From Blastocatellia bacterium (GTDB lineage: Bacteria > Acidobacteriota > Blastocatellia > UBA7656 > JADIYM01): a stretch of 35,805 nucleotides of DNA. The DNA lies in assembly GCA_021463145.1 (NCBI GenBank), contig JAJTWZ010000045.1, forward strand, positions 1 through 35,805, read 5' to 3'. Position numbers and translations under genes: made by a program. This document shows, in pieces, positions 17,251 through 24,873 of this stretch. Below the pieces are notes generated by a model that was given only the letters and a program-made list of their open reading frames with translations, was not told where the DNA came from and did no database searches. Every line of letters begins with the position of its first letter. Positions within the stretch are counted from its first letter, which is position 1.

Positions 17251-17280
17251 CGCTTTTTTCTCCGTTGCTAGATCAACCCC
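17237..17280 (-). repeat. Right terminal inverted repeat of the Tn3-family element
   Basis: Read on the minus strand from 17280 it begins GGGGTT and matches the left repeat at 41 of 44 positions. It includes the TTTTTTCTCCGTTGCTA core on the plus strand. Confidence 0.92.
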
Positions 17281-17372
17281 TGATTGATCCAACATTGCAT
17301 CTCCCGGTGTCCTCGCCTCGGATGTATCGTGGTGTTCGACATACGGTGTATCGGCATGTCTCATCATTGTTC

Positions 17373-18101
17373 ATGCCTTTGGTAGCCTGCGAAAGAGTGC
17401 CTGTCGTGCGTTCCAGAGTCGCCATTGTGGTCGGACTCATCTTCGCGATCGTGACGATGGGCTCAACCGCGCGCGTGCGAGGGCAGGACGTCGAACCGGA
17501 AGAACCGCAGGTCCGGACTTTGCTCCACGCACTCGCGGAGATCGGGGCGCGCCATCATGTCTTCCTCACGGTGGAGGCGACGTGGGCTGACGGCGAGAGC
17601 CTGAACAGCTTTGACGCGCAACTCGTCGGAGAGCTGGCTCGAGGAGAATCCGCGGATGCCGAACTTCGAGCGCTCCTGCTCGTGGTGCCGCGACTGACCT
17701 ACCAGGTATCAGCATCGCATCCGTCCGTTGTTCACGTGATCGACGCGCGGCTCGGTCGTGGCAGCGACTACGCAATGGACTCGATTGTCCCGAAGCTGGA
17801 CTACGCTGGAACGGTGCGGGATCTGGTTTCAGAGATCGGCCGGGACGGCATCCCGATTGCCTCTCCGACCGCGCATTCTTCACGCGAACTGTTGTTTGTC
17901 GATATGAGGTCTCGCGTAAGCATCCGGGCGGCGTCCATTCCGGTGCGGGATGCGCTCTCGAACTTCGTGGATCTCGAGGGAAGGGGACCTATTCTGTGGA
18001 TCGCGCGAACAGGCCCCGGCGAAAAGCAGACGACTACGGTGATGTTCTGTGGTCCCGCTGCCAGGCCAGTCGAGCCGCCGGCGTCCGAGGGTCCGAGATG
18101 A
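17373..18101 (+). CDS. Exported hypothetical protein
   Basis: A 242-residue protein, not recognised. A signal peptide or N-terminal anchor is present ('SRVAIVVGLIFAIVTMGST', cleavage likely near 'VRGQD'). The mature part has alternating strands and helices ('RTLLHALAEIGARHHVFLTV', 'VVPRLTYQVSASHPSVVHVI', 'TVRDLVSEIGRDGIPI'); the order resembles two STN-like small domains, but this is only an impression. The frame is open from inside the right transposon repeat (17265), so the start is uncertain: ATG 17373 is used here; GTG 17397 or 17406 near GAAAGAG would give a more standard signal peptide. The upstream region may have been replaced by the transposon, so the native promoter could be lost. 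Confidence 0.6.
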   Translation: MPLVACERVPVVRSRVAIVVGLIFAIVTMGSTARVRGQDVEPEEPQVRTLLHALAEIGARHHVFLTVEATWADGESLNSFDAQLVGELARGESADAELRALLLVVPRLTYQVSASHPSVVHVIDARLGRGSDYAMDSIVPKLDYAGTVRDLVSEIGRDGIPIASPTAHSSRELLFVDMRSRVSIRAASIPVRDALSNFVDLEGRGPILWIARTGPGEKQTTTVMFCGPAARPVEPPASEGPR

Positions 18102-18264
18102 GCGCTTCGTAACGCTTCCGGCCCTTAATGTTCGGCCGAATGCCCCACTCGCTGCCGGTCGCCGCGACAGATAGACCTTGCCCGCGCGTTTCCCGACGGC
18201 CGGTTTTGAGAGTCGGGAGGTTCGATCTGAATCCTGAGCAGACCCCCTTCCTCATGCGAACGCG
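18102..18264. other. Intergenic, nothing recognised
   Basis: Only Arg-rich off-frame translations are seen. No HigA-like antitoxin is found after the HigB-like gene in this stretch, where one would be expected for the minus strand. Confidence 0.4.
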
Positions 18265-18582
18265 CTAGTGAACTCGTAAGGAGGCAGCGAGCACCGCGTC
18301 CGCGTGTGTGAGGAATGCACGGACGAACACCCTCTGACGCTTGTAGTTCACCCACGTGATGATCCGAAACTCGTTGCGCCGAATGTCGAAGATCGTACAG
18401 TTGCCGTAGAGATCGGCGGTCCTGAAGTCCTGTCGCAGGTCAGTAAAGTCCGCCCACGACGCGGTCCGGCAGAGCGCGCCCAGGTTCATCGCGAAAGACG
18501 GCCGTCGAGTCGTGGAGCGTTGCCGAGTGACGTCGTCGAAGGCGATCAGGCCGAATGGAATGCTGGCTGAGACCGATGCCAT
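18265..18582 (-). CDS. HigB-like toxin (mRNA interferase family), apparently orphan
   Basis: The C-terminal two thirds match the HigB/RelE-related family (PF09907-like): 'WADFTDLRQDFRTADLYG', 'IFDIRRNEFRIITWVNY' and 'RVFVRAFLTHAD' correspond to the usual W..-DLR..F-SAD, VFNI-GN-YRL-NY and VFIR-THAEYD blocks. Active members cleave ribosome-bound mRNA. The N-terminus is uncertain: the family normally starts near 'LIAFDDV', but no start codon is there, so the ATG at 18582 adds about 12 extra residues. The C-terminus lacks the YD after THA ('THADAVLAASLRVH'). No antitoxin gene follows within 160 bases. The gene may be decayed or inactive. Confidence 0.55.
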   Translation of the reverse strand: MASVSASIPFGLIAFDDVTRQRSTTRRPSFAMNLGALCRTASWADFTDLRQDFRTADLYGNCTIFDIRRNEFRIITWVNYKRQRVFVRAFLTHADAVLAASLRVH

Positions 18583-18789
18583 GCCGGTCGAACCTGTCGA
18601 CTGCCGATGTCGCACGAAGGTGCCGCGGAGTGGATCAAGTCCGCGCTTCCAGGCTTCAACATCGACCTGACTTGCGCCGCCTCCTGGGAGTTGTCGTGTT
18701 CCGACGAAGGCGGATGTGCGCAGACGGAGATCGTCGTCACTTCGTTCGCGACGGCCGTCGCTCGCGGGCCAGTCAATCGCTCAATGACA

Positions 18790-19233
18790 TCAGCGGACCA
18801 CGACCCGGTGAACGTCAAACCCTTCGCGTTCGGCCGCCTTGGCAAGCGCATTATCGAAGCATACAAACGGCCTTCGACTCGGACGCTCCCGGCACCAGAC
18901 GAGCGCCGCAGCGAGCTGGAGTGCATCACCCGCCCTGAGGGCGCGCGATTCGGGAAGACCCTCGGCGAGGCGTCGCACGGGTTCGCTCGGTTCAACTTCG
19001 TCCCACCTGATCCGAAGCGCCGCGAACCGGGCCAACGCCTGCCCCGCCCCGTTCGGCGCAAGCGTACCGTCGCGGGTGAGCCTGGCGACGGCGCTGCGAA
19101 CCTCGACGGTTGTGCCCCACCACACCACGAAGTGCGGAAGCTTCCGGGAGACGGCCCGGGCACGCGGACTTGCGGGCTGATTGACGAAGAGTGCGAGCAG
19201 CGCGCTCGTGTCCCAGAATGCCTTACCAGGCAT
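18790..19233 (-). CDS. VapC-type PIN-domain toxin
   Basis: A 147-residue PIN-domain ribonuclease, the toxin of a type II pair. Acidic metal-binding residues are placed: Asp in 'FWDTSALLALF' (residue 7), Glu in 'TTVEVRSAVARL' (about 42), Asp in 'RAGDALQLAAAL' (about 100) and Asp in 'VCFDNALAKAA' (about 122). The ATG at 19233 overlaps the end of the antitoxin gene by 11 bases (its stop is at 19223-19225), typical of coupled VapBC operons. A farther upstream in-frame start would run antisense-like through the antitoxin gene in another frame and is rejected. Confidence 0.85.
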   Translation of the reverse strand: MPGKAFWDTSALLALFVNQPASPRARAVSRKLPHFVVWWGTTVEVRSAVARLTRDGTLAPNGAGQALARFAALRIRWDEVEPSEPVRRLAEGLPESRALRAGDALQLAAALVWCRERPSRRPFVCFDNALAKAAEREGFDVHRVVVR

Positions 19234-19510
19234 CGCGGTCTTCCTCGAGTGCCTTCTGCACGCTCTCGCCCGAGACCCGAGGCGCCGGCAAGTCCCAGAA
19301 CGAGTCCTCGATGGGACCGGCACCAAGCCGAAGCAGTCCCGCCGCCACGAGCTCGCGCTCTTCCTCCTCTTCGTCGCCGGCCGCTTCGATCGGGACGATG
19401 CGCGCAATCGCGCGGGATCTATCCCGAATGACCAGCTCCTCGCCGCCGCGAACCAGCCGCAGATAGGCGCTCAAACTGTTTTTCAGCTCGGCAATGTTGA
19501 CGCTGCGCAT
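19223..19510 (-). CDS. Phd/YefM-type antitoxin
   Basis: A 95-residue antitoxin partner of the PIN toxin. The N-terminal Phd/YefM fold is clear: 'MRSVNIAELKNSLSAYLRLV', then 'GGEELVIRDRSRAIARIVP', the dimerising DNA-binding part. An acidic linker (about 48-54, five or more Glu) leads to the C-terminal toxin-neutralising tail ('DSFWDLPAPRVSGESVQKAL'). GGAGGT lies about 5 bases before the ATG. It would repress its own operon through the upstream palindrome. Confidence 0.88.
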   Translation of the reverse strand: MRSVNIAELKNSLSAYLRLVRGGEELVIRDRSRAIARIVPIEAAGDEEEEERELVAAGLLRLGAGPIEDSFWDLPAPRVSGESVQKALEEDRDAW

Positions 19511-19516
19511 AGGACC

Positions 19517-19540
19517 TCCGTGATATAGCCATCATAGCTA
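19517..19540 (-). promoter_or_regulatory. Candidate antitoxin operator
   Basis: ATAGC and GCTAT arms separated by 7 bases (ATAGCcatcataGCTAT on +, within about 19524-19540) lie right before the antitoxin RBS. The low-GC palindrome in high-GC DNA is the expected place for autorepression and for the -10 region. Confidence 0.5.
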
Positions 19541-19583
19541 TGTTCTCACCCGAGGCCAAGGACGATTGAACTCCTCCGGCCGT

Positions 19584-20486
19584 TCAGGCATCTGCCACGC
19601 GAAACCGTGCGGCTCGCGCGTGAAGGTTCGCTCCGTGGTAGAGGCCGTGGTCACGGTAACTCGCGGAGACGACGATGTTCGGGAATGACTCGTAGAATTC
19701 GGCTCTCGTCATCTGGTAGACCCCGATCCCCGCGACGACGACGCGAAACGCCTCGTCGGGCGTGAGCGGCTCTATGTACTTCGCCTTGAAACAGAGCCGA
19801 TTCCTGTAGGTGTAGGTGACGGCAGGATCTGAGGCGCCTCGGTCGACTCGAACTGGCGACGAAGTCGTCGGCTCGGCGCAGGAGAACTCGAGAGATCCGT
19901 TCGCGCGCCCTTCAAAGCGAAGGCCGGCGACGGCAACAAATACCGTATTGACCGTCGTGATTGGCCTCGCACGAGTCGTTACCGAATATCGAATTGCCGA
20001 GGACAGAGATCTGAGGACTCGTGTCCTTGAAACTCCAGGGCAACGATTGAAGGCGATGATGTGGCCGGTACCCGGCTCGATGCCACCAATCAGCACGGGT
20101 CTCGACACGTCGCATCGAATCCCTGCCCCGCTGCTGTCGAGAGGCTTCCTGCCCCTTACATCTGTTCCGATCCGATTGCCCTGCACGACTGCGTCCGGTG
20201 AACTGATCAGGTAAAGGCCGCCGCCATACTCCACGCGGCCTCCGTTTCCGGAGAGCAGATTCCCCATCTCGGGCTCCGAACCACCGATCCGGCTGCCGGA
20301 CCCACTCGCCTGAATATCAGATGACGCCTCTGGCAGGTCACGACTGTGGCTTCGGCCGGGTCTTCGATTCCAGCTCGAGGCGGAGAGTTGGACCGACGGC
20401 GAAGGTAGCGGGAACACCGCCGAGATCTCAGCGGACGGACCTTTCTGCCGCTCCGTGCGATGATCTCGAAGCGGCAGTAGAACCAC
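19584..20486 (-). pseudogene. Frameshifted fragment of a parallel beta-helix repeat protein
   Basis: In the main frame the repeat 'IGGSEPEMGNLLSGNGG' with 'GGGLYLISSPDAVVQGNRIG' and then 'IGGIEPGTGHIIAFN' shows beta-helix rungs of large exported proteins. At about 20045 the homology jumps to another minus-strand frame (19912-20115), which reads 'SFKDTSPQISVLGNSIFGND', and later returns to the first frame ('VFVAVAGLRFEGRANGSLEF'). At least two compensating indels are needed. The last 90 residues ('AKYIEPLTPDEAFRVVVAGI', 'GVYQMTRAEFYESF') look like an unrelated module that I do not recognise and may be a fused remnant of another gene. No start with an RBS is present. Confidence 0.65.
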
Positions 20487-21301
20487 GTGGCGACGGCGGT
20501 TCTCCGCGAGCTGGAACTTGTTAACCTAGGCCGGCTTCAGGCGATGGTCAGAACCGCGAGCTACAGAGCGCGGCCATACTATGCCTTCCCTTCGCGGCGC
20601 CGCGCGCGAAGCAGCGACGATCCTGACGGCCCCTGCTCCACGTGAGAAAGGTCACCGGCTGGAACGCACCGGTCACGACGAGCCGAAACTGCAACCGATA
20701 AGGGCTGCTATGGAGAAGTAGCTACCAGATTTCTGCCCGTAGCCCTCTCCGCGCTCATGGATTCTTGAACGTCAGTTGTGCGTTCCACAGATTTCGGTCC
20801 AGCATACGGCGCATTGAAATGTTCGAACAACGGAGCCGAACAGTCAGTCATCTTCCTCGTCGCTGCTCGCCTTCAACGTGAAGTTTCATTTCACCCCCGT
20901 CGTACAACAAGATCGTCGTACAACAAAACTGTCGTACGACAAAACCGTCGTACGAAGTCAAGCGCTCCGAATCGCGGACCGTGTCGGGACCCTGGCGGAG
21001 CTGGGCGCCTTCGTCGCGTGACATTCAAGAAGGCCGGCGAACGCCTAGCGGGCCGAACCGTTTTTGACGAAGTCCTCGAACCGCGTGGTCGGCATCGCCA
21101 ACTCGGTGAGGGGAGGAGCACGCGGCCGGTTACATCGCCGCCTCCTCGGCCTCGCGCCAGCTCCACCGCGTCCGAGATGAACGCTGAAGCGAGTGACTTG
21201 CTCGATTACCAGGCCGGTTTGTGAAGCGCGGTGAACGGATTTGTTCATTGCGAACCCTGAGCCGAAGTGGTTGTCTTTCGAAGCTCTCGTTGTCCTACCC
21301 C
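20487..21301. other. 815-bp stretch without a convincing gene
   Basis: Apart from the 16-bp repeat array (listed separately) I see only short or Arg/Pro-rich frames. A plus-strand frame 20778-21224 covers the array and has no RBS. On the minus strand short natural-looking pieces occur near 20640-20780 (for example 'LVVTGAFQPVTFLTWSRG'), perhaps further remnants of the beta-helix gene. Confidence 0.4.
20899..20962. repeat. 16-bp direct repeats around a GTCGTACGAC palindrome
   Basis: Copies start at 20899, 20915, 20931 and 20947 with exact 16-bp spacing. Each begins GTCGTAC(A/G)A; the first three continue CAA(G/A)A. The third gives a perfect 12-bp palindrome TGTCGTACGACA (20930-20941). Iteron- or operator-like. 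Confidence 0.7.
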
Positions 21302-21547
21302 TTACTCAACCGAACCTAGGAACTCCACACTGACGACATAGCCTCCCCCGTCGGCATCAGCTCTCGATGCGATGTCCACCACCTCCCACGCCAGATGAAG
21401 GCCACCGTGATCATGGAAGAAGAGTATGGCGCCTACAAATACCCGCTCCTCAGGGTTGCTGATCACAGTGCGCGCGAGTACCGTTTCGCCGCCATCGGGC
21501 GCTTTGAGAATGAAGATCTGCGGAATCATCCCCGGTCGGTCACTCAT
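21302..21547 (-). CDS. Small hypothetical protein
   Basis: An 81-residue protein with natural composition, predicted mostly beta ('QIFILKAPDGGETVLARTVI', 'VFVGAILFFHDHGGLHLAWE', 'GGGYVVSVEFLGSVE'). No family is recognised. A strong ribosome-binding site (GAGGAGGGA) lies 3 to 5 bases before the ATG at 21547, which is the main reason to call it. No signal peptide or membrane segment. The nearest gene on the same strand is the DnaQ-like exonuclease 57 bases upstream, so the two may be co-transcribed. Confidence 0.65.
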   Translation of the reverse strand: MSDRPGMIPQIFILKAPDGGETVLARTVISNPEERVFVGAILFFHDHGGLHLAWEVVDIASRADADGGGYVVSVEFLGSVE

Positions 21548-21604
21548 GCGTCCCTCCTCTGTCGTTCGTAATTCAAAGGCAATTAGCTTGGGCTGGCTCC
21601 CCTT

Positions 21605-22123
21605 CTACGCCGTCCGGCCCTTCTGCTTTCGCGCGGCGGCCTCCGTTGCCAACCGAAACAGCTCGACGAGGAATGCCACGTCGCGAGCCGCGCGATGAGC
21701 CGGACCGGCCCTGCGGCGAGCTTCGCGCTCTATCCGGCCGTTTCGACGGGGAACGTCCGGGATCACGGAACCCGCGTGGCCGATCGAGAACTGCATCTCT
21801 TCTCCCGCCGCTTCGAAGAGCTGCCGGCACCACCACCCGTCAAACTCGGGTGAGTCCGAGTACGCCACCCGATCCGCGAGAGCAAAGTTGATGTGCCGCG
21901 CCACCACGCGAACGGAGACGCCCTCGCGCGCAAGCATCTCGCGGCTGATGCCGTGCAGGGCTTCGGCCTTCGGCGACCAGTCGGTCCAGCCTGGCGCCGG
22001 CCGGATCAGCCAGGACCTGATTTCGCCATCCGGCGTCGAGATCGCCACCTCGATCGGGTGGCCGTCGAACGAGCTCGCCTCGAAATCGAGAAACAACGGC
22101 TCCGCATTGGTGCTTTCGTTCAT
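21605..22123 (-). CDS. DnaQ-like (DEDD) 3'-5' exonuclease
   Basis: A 172-residue protein of the RNase H-like exonuclease superfamily. ExoI 'LFLDFEASSFDGHPIEVAI' has the Asp and Glu pair (about residues 13-15), a middle block 'DWSPKAEALHGISREML' matches the family's conserved 'HGI' region, the central Asp is in 'FDGWWCRQLF', and the end 'AHRAARDVAFLVELFRLA' gives the His and final Asp of the DEDDh set. All four acidic positions and the His appear to be there, so it may be active on nucleic acid 3' ends. The gene follows the zinc-ribbon-like gene by 15 bases; GGAC within that gap is a weak RBS, suggesting coupling. Confidence 0.8.
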   Translation of the reverse strand: MNESTNAEPLFLDFEASSFDGHPIEVAISTPDGEIRSWLIRPAPGWTDWSPKAEALHGISREMLAREGVSVRVVARHINFALADRVAYSDSPEFDGWWCRQLFEAAGEEMQFSIGHAGSVIPDVPRRNGRIEREARRRAGPAHRAARDVAFLVELFRLATEAAARKQKGRTA

Positions 22124-22138
22124 TTGAGGCCACAGGTC

Positions 22139-22597
22139 CTACTCTTCGTCTTCGTAGACGCACCCGTAGAAGAATCCCTCAGGGTCAATCAGGCCCCCGT
22201 CGTCTTCGAGTCCGTCATCCTCGACATGACAGTCAGCGACATCGTCAGTTGCGTCGTAGTCTTCTTCGACGTACCGGTCGAAGATGAAAACGAGCACGCT
22301 CCTGCGAACCGAAGGTCCGCGTCCCGCCTCGATCAGCAGATCCGCGCGTACGAACTGTATGCAGTTCGGGCATACCGGCACTTCATCGTCCCCAACCACG
22401 GTGCAGCGGACCTGCTTGTCAATGAACACGAACTCCTCGCGGCAGATGGCGCAAGGAGCCATCTCGAAACGCCCGGGTATGCGAATGACCTCCTGTCGAT
22501 TGAATCTGCGCCGGGTCGCAAACCCGCCTCGAAGTTGAACCTCAGCGTCAGCCGGCTCCGGGTCAAACGGTCGATGTCCCGTCGTTTTTCTGGCCAC
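22139..22597 (-). CDS. Hypothetical protein with a CxxC...CxxC zinc-knuckle-like centre
   Basis: A 152-residue protein, not recognised. The centre has 'APCAICREEFVF' and 'VPVCPNCIQFVRADL' (about residues 48-82), two CxxC knuckles about 27 residues apart, fitting one structural zinc site. The C-terminal third is very acidic ('EEDYDATDDVADCHVEDDGL') and the N-terminus is basic. The start is uncertain: GTG 22597 has no clear RBS. It lies 15 bases before the exonuclease gene on the same strand, so the two probably form an operon. Confidence 0.6.
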   Translation of the reverse strand: MARKTTGHRPFDPEPADAEVQLRGGFATRRRFNRQEVIRIPGRFEMAPCAICREEFVFIDKQVRCTVVGDDEVPVCPNCIQFVRADLLIEAGRGPSVRRSVLVFIFDRYVEEDYDATDDVADCHVEDDGLEDDGGLIDPEGFFYGCVYEDEE

Positions 22598-22637
22598 GGG
22601 GTCTGCGCCACGAACGTCTTCGAACTCGAACGGTTGT

Positions 22638-22820
22638 TCACACCCGCGGCTTTATCCGATGAGCCGCCACATCCGCGCGAAAGTCCTCAGTCGTGTAGTG
22701 GAGACAGGCGCCCTCTCGCTTGAGAAACTCGTCGACCTCGAGGCGCGTCTCGTGACCCACGTGGGGAGGCCATTTCGAACCGGCCCGTGCGCGCCGAGAG
22801 CAAAGGTCGAAAGGAGTCCA
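22638..22820 (-). pseudogene. UPF0175-like remnant
   Basis: A minus-strand frame open between TGA 22821-22823 and TGA 22638-22640 has strong G/C third positions and reads 'GHETRLEVDEFLKREGACLH', then 'YTTEDFRADVAAHRIKPRV'. The order 'EFL-REG-YT-EDFRAD' resembles the C-terminal half of UPF0175-type small proteins, several of which act as antitoxin components. No start with an RBS is present and the N-terminal half is missing. Confidence 0.38.
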
Positions 22821-22823
22821 TCA

Positions 22824-23095
22824 GGATCGGAATTCGCTAGACACGGTTCGGACATGCGGGAAATGTTATCAGACGCATAGTTATCTCATCGACACGCCGT
22901 GGGCTCGGCTGTCCCCATGAAGTCGATAAGTCGGGCATTTCATGTGCAGTTGCAACAGTTTACGGGCGCTCCTCCGCCCCGGCCAAAAAAATTTGCGGCG
23001 GGACATTCGCCATTTGATTCGGCATCCGGGCGGACGGAGCTTTGCGCTCACGACGCCGCGCTTCAGGGCGTCAACTCCGGACAAGTGAGGTCTTC
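22824..23095. other. Intergenic region before the next gene
   Basis: Locally A/T-richer around 22930-23010. No gene is seen. It probably carries the promoter of the gene starting at 23096; no clear -35/-10 pair is evident. Confidence 0.35.
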
Positions 23096-23722
23096 ATGGC
23101 TACACGAAAGAAAAAGACCAGCCAGAAGGCGCAGGACCCGAGCGCGATTCGCGCGCTCGTCGAGCGTCTCGTGGCCGCGGCGCGAGAGTCGGCAGTCGAC
23201 GGGGTCGAAGGCCCGGGACAGGATGCGTGGGAGCACTACAAGTACTGGGTCCAGGAGGACTACGCGCCCGGCTACTACCCGTACGCAGTCGAGTTCTTCG
23301 AGCTCGCGGAAAAGATTGTGGCGGATCTCGACCGCGAGTCGCTCGTCGCCGCCTGGGGCGAAACGCCGGCCGGACGCTGGCAGCGACGCAAGAACAGCGA
23401 GATGCCCGGGGACGTCGTCGTCCTCGACCGCGTGGTTCGCGAGCTGATACGGCGATTCGCCTTGCGCGCAGGTCGCGATCCGGTGACCGACGAACCCTGG
23501 CAGACCCGCTTCGGGCTGATGGGTGGCCCGGACTTTCCGATCTTCGCGAAGCTGCTCAAGAGGCCGCAACGCGGGCTCGTCGAGGTGCAGGGTTACTCGG
23601 TGGCCACGGGATCGGGCGGCGAGCGCGGGCAGGTTTACGAATCCGACATCGTGATGGACCTGACGGAGTCGGACTTCGAGGCAGCCCGGGCGAAGGGCTG
23701 GAGAATGCCGTGGAGCGAGTAG
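23096..23722 (+). CDS. Hypothetical cytosolic protein
   Basis: A 208-residue protein, not recognised. The N-terminus is Lys-rich ('MATRKKKTSQKAQD') and likely disordered; the rest is a mixed alpha/beta fold with aromatic-rich 'HYKYWVQEDYAPGYYPYAVE' (about residues 46-65) and 'WQTRFGLMGGPDFPIFAKLL'. No signal peptide or membrane segment. GTGAGG about 7 bases before ATG 23096 supports this start; the frame is open farther upstream to 23042 without an RBS. It stands alone between stretches without genes. Confidence 0.7.
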   Translation: MATRKKKTSQKAQDPSAIRALVERLVAAARESAVDGVEGPGQDAWEHYKYWVQEDYAPGYYPYAVEFFELAEKIVADLDRESLVAAWGETPAGRWQRRKNSEMPGDVVVLDRVVRELIRRFALRAGRDPVTDEPWQTRFGLMGGPDFPIFAKLLKRPQRGLVEVQGYSVATGSGGERGQVYESDIVMDLTESDFEAARAKGWRMPWSE

Positions 23723-24107
23723 CTCCGCGGCGCTACGCGGGGGCGCGAGTCGGAATCGACAACCGCCCCCGGTGTGTTTCCTTCCGAGCCGTGTCACGAC
23801 CGCACGGCGGACGTCTTGGCTCCGGCTAACCCGCCGACTCTGATCATGTGGCAACGTTCGCAGTCCTCATCGGGAGGCGAGACCGAGTACGGCTGCAGCC
23901 GATTCTCTGACGGGTCCGGTATCTGGCGAACTCCGCGGGACGCGCGGCGTTTGCGGCCCCGACCGTCGCAGGGCCAGGTTGGGGCAGCTGGCAACCGCAG
24001 CGGGCGGCGCCGGTCGCGTCGACAGGAAGTCCGGCAACCGAGTCGCCCGGTGGCAACCACGACTGCCGGTCAGACCGGAGGAACGAACCATAAAGCAGAG
24101 GAGAATC
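23723..24107. other. 385-bp stretch without a convincing gene
   Basis: Open frames here are Arg/Pro-rich and have no RBS. A minus-strand piece near 23794-23900 ('QPYSVSPPDEDCERCHMIR') looks more natural but has no start or family. Confidence 0.35.
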
Positions 24108-24536
24108 ATGACCGAAATCCAACGAACGAAGCTCGGCCCAGCACCGGCTCCAGACCAACCTCTTTACTTGTCGGTCCTTGACCGTGATCCGCGGTGGATC
24201 GCTGCGTCGACTGAAGTTCCCGCGTCACGCCGCGAATGCCGTCTGACGAGGGCAACCGCGATGTTGCTCGTCGGCGCGGCATTCGCCGGCGGGCTCTCCG
24301 CCGGCGGTTTTCTCGCGCTGACCGTCGGCGCCGAAGCCCGGCCGCGCCCGGGCAGGTCCGAAGTCTGGATGTTCCCATATCCGGCGATCGGCGGCCCGGC
24401 GCGACCTGGCGACGCGCTCATTCCCACTGCCACGTCGGAGAAGTCCGTTCCGGGATGGATCGAGACTCCGAACGAGCCCGTCACCGATGTCACGGCGCCG
24501 CAGCCAGGAGCCCGGCTCCGGGGAGAATCCAAATGA
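24108..24536 (+). CDS. Single-pass membrane hypothetical protein
   Basis: A 142-residue protein, not recognised. One transmembrane helix at about residues 50-70 ('TAMLLVGAAFAGGLSAGGFL') follows a polar 45-residue N-terminus; the C-terminal 70 residues are Pro-rich and without obvious domains. AGAGGAGA lies about 5 bases before ATG 24108. Its stop (TGA 24534-24536) overlaps an ATG at 24533 for the next frame, suggesting coupling to the downstream small gene. Confidence 0.65.
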   Translation: MTEIQRTKLGPAPAPDQPLYLSVLDRDPRWIAASTEVPASRRECRLTRATAMLLVGAAFAGGLSAGGFLALTVGAEARPRPGRSEVWMFPYPAIGGPARPGDALIPTATSEKSVPGWIETPNEPVTDVTAPQPGARLRGESK

Positions 24537-24830
24537 CCAGACGCAAGGAACCACCGCACGACAGGCAAATTCGGCTCCCGGACACGGATTCTGCTGACGA
24601 ACTACCCCGAGCACCACGGTCAGGGCTTCGTCCACACGCGAAACGACGGACGGGTCGTGGCCGGAAACTTCGACACGACGCTCACGGTCGAGCCGCATGC
24701 CTGGATGGCGCGGTTCGTCGGCCGGCACGTTGTGCCCCTCGCGCCGATGATGGCGGCGGATCCGCCGGAAGATGACCGTGATGTGACGGGGCCGGTCGTC
24801 CGGAAGGCTGCCGCCCCCTTCCCGATCTGA
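24533..24830 (+). pseudogene. Small gene, probably frameshifted
   Basis: ATG 24533 overlaps the previous stop, but its frame soon turns into an Arg-rich off-frame sequence ending near 24775. A different frame (that of the upstream gene) gives natural, G/C3-rich coding to TGA 24828-24830: 'ILLTNYPEHHGQGFVHTRND', 'GRVVAGNFDTTLTVEPHAWM'. A one-base change in about 24565-24590 would join the two. Alternatives are a rare start codon in the second frame or a sequencing error. No family recognised. Confidence 0.5.
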
Positions 24831-24873
24831 AGAATCACGGACGCGAGTGGGGCGGATGTTCGCCGACGAGGCG

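Larger units (their letters stand above)
11280..17280. mobile_element. Tn3-family transposon with TnpI-like recombinase and two exported cargo genes
   Basis: Both ends start with GGGGTT and form 44-bp terminal inverted repeats (11280-11323 and 17237-17280; 41 of 44 bases match). Inside are a 989-residue Tn3-type transposase and a tyrosine recombinase on the minus strand, and two exported-protein genes on the plus strand. The recombinase-transposase arrangement recalls Tn4430/Tn5401-type members, which use a tyrosine recombinase (TnpI) to resolve cointegrates. The flanking 5-base words are GCGCT (11275-11279) and TGATT (17281-17285), so no target-site duplication is visible; one flank may have been rearranged. 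All genes needed for movement look intact. Confidence 0.9.
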
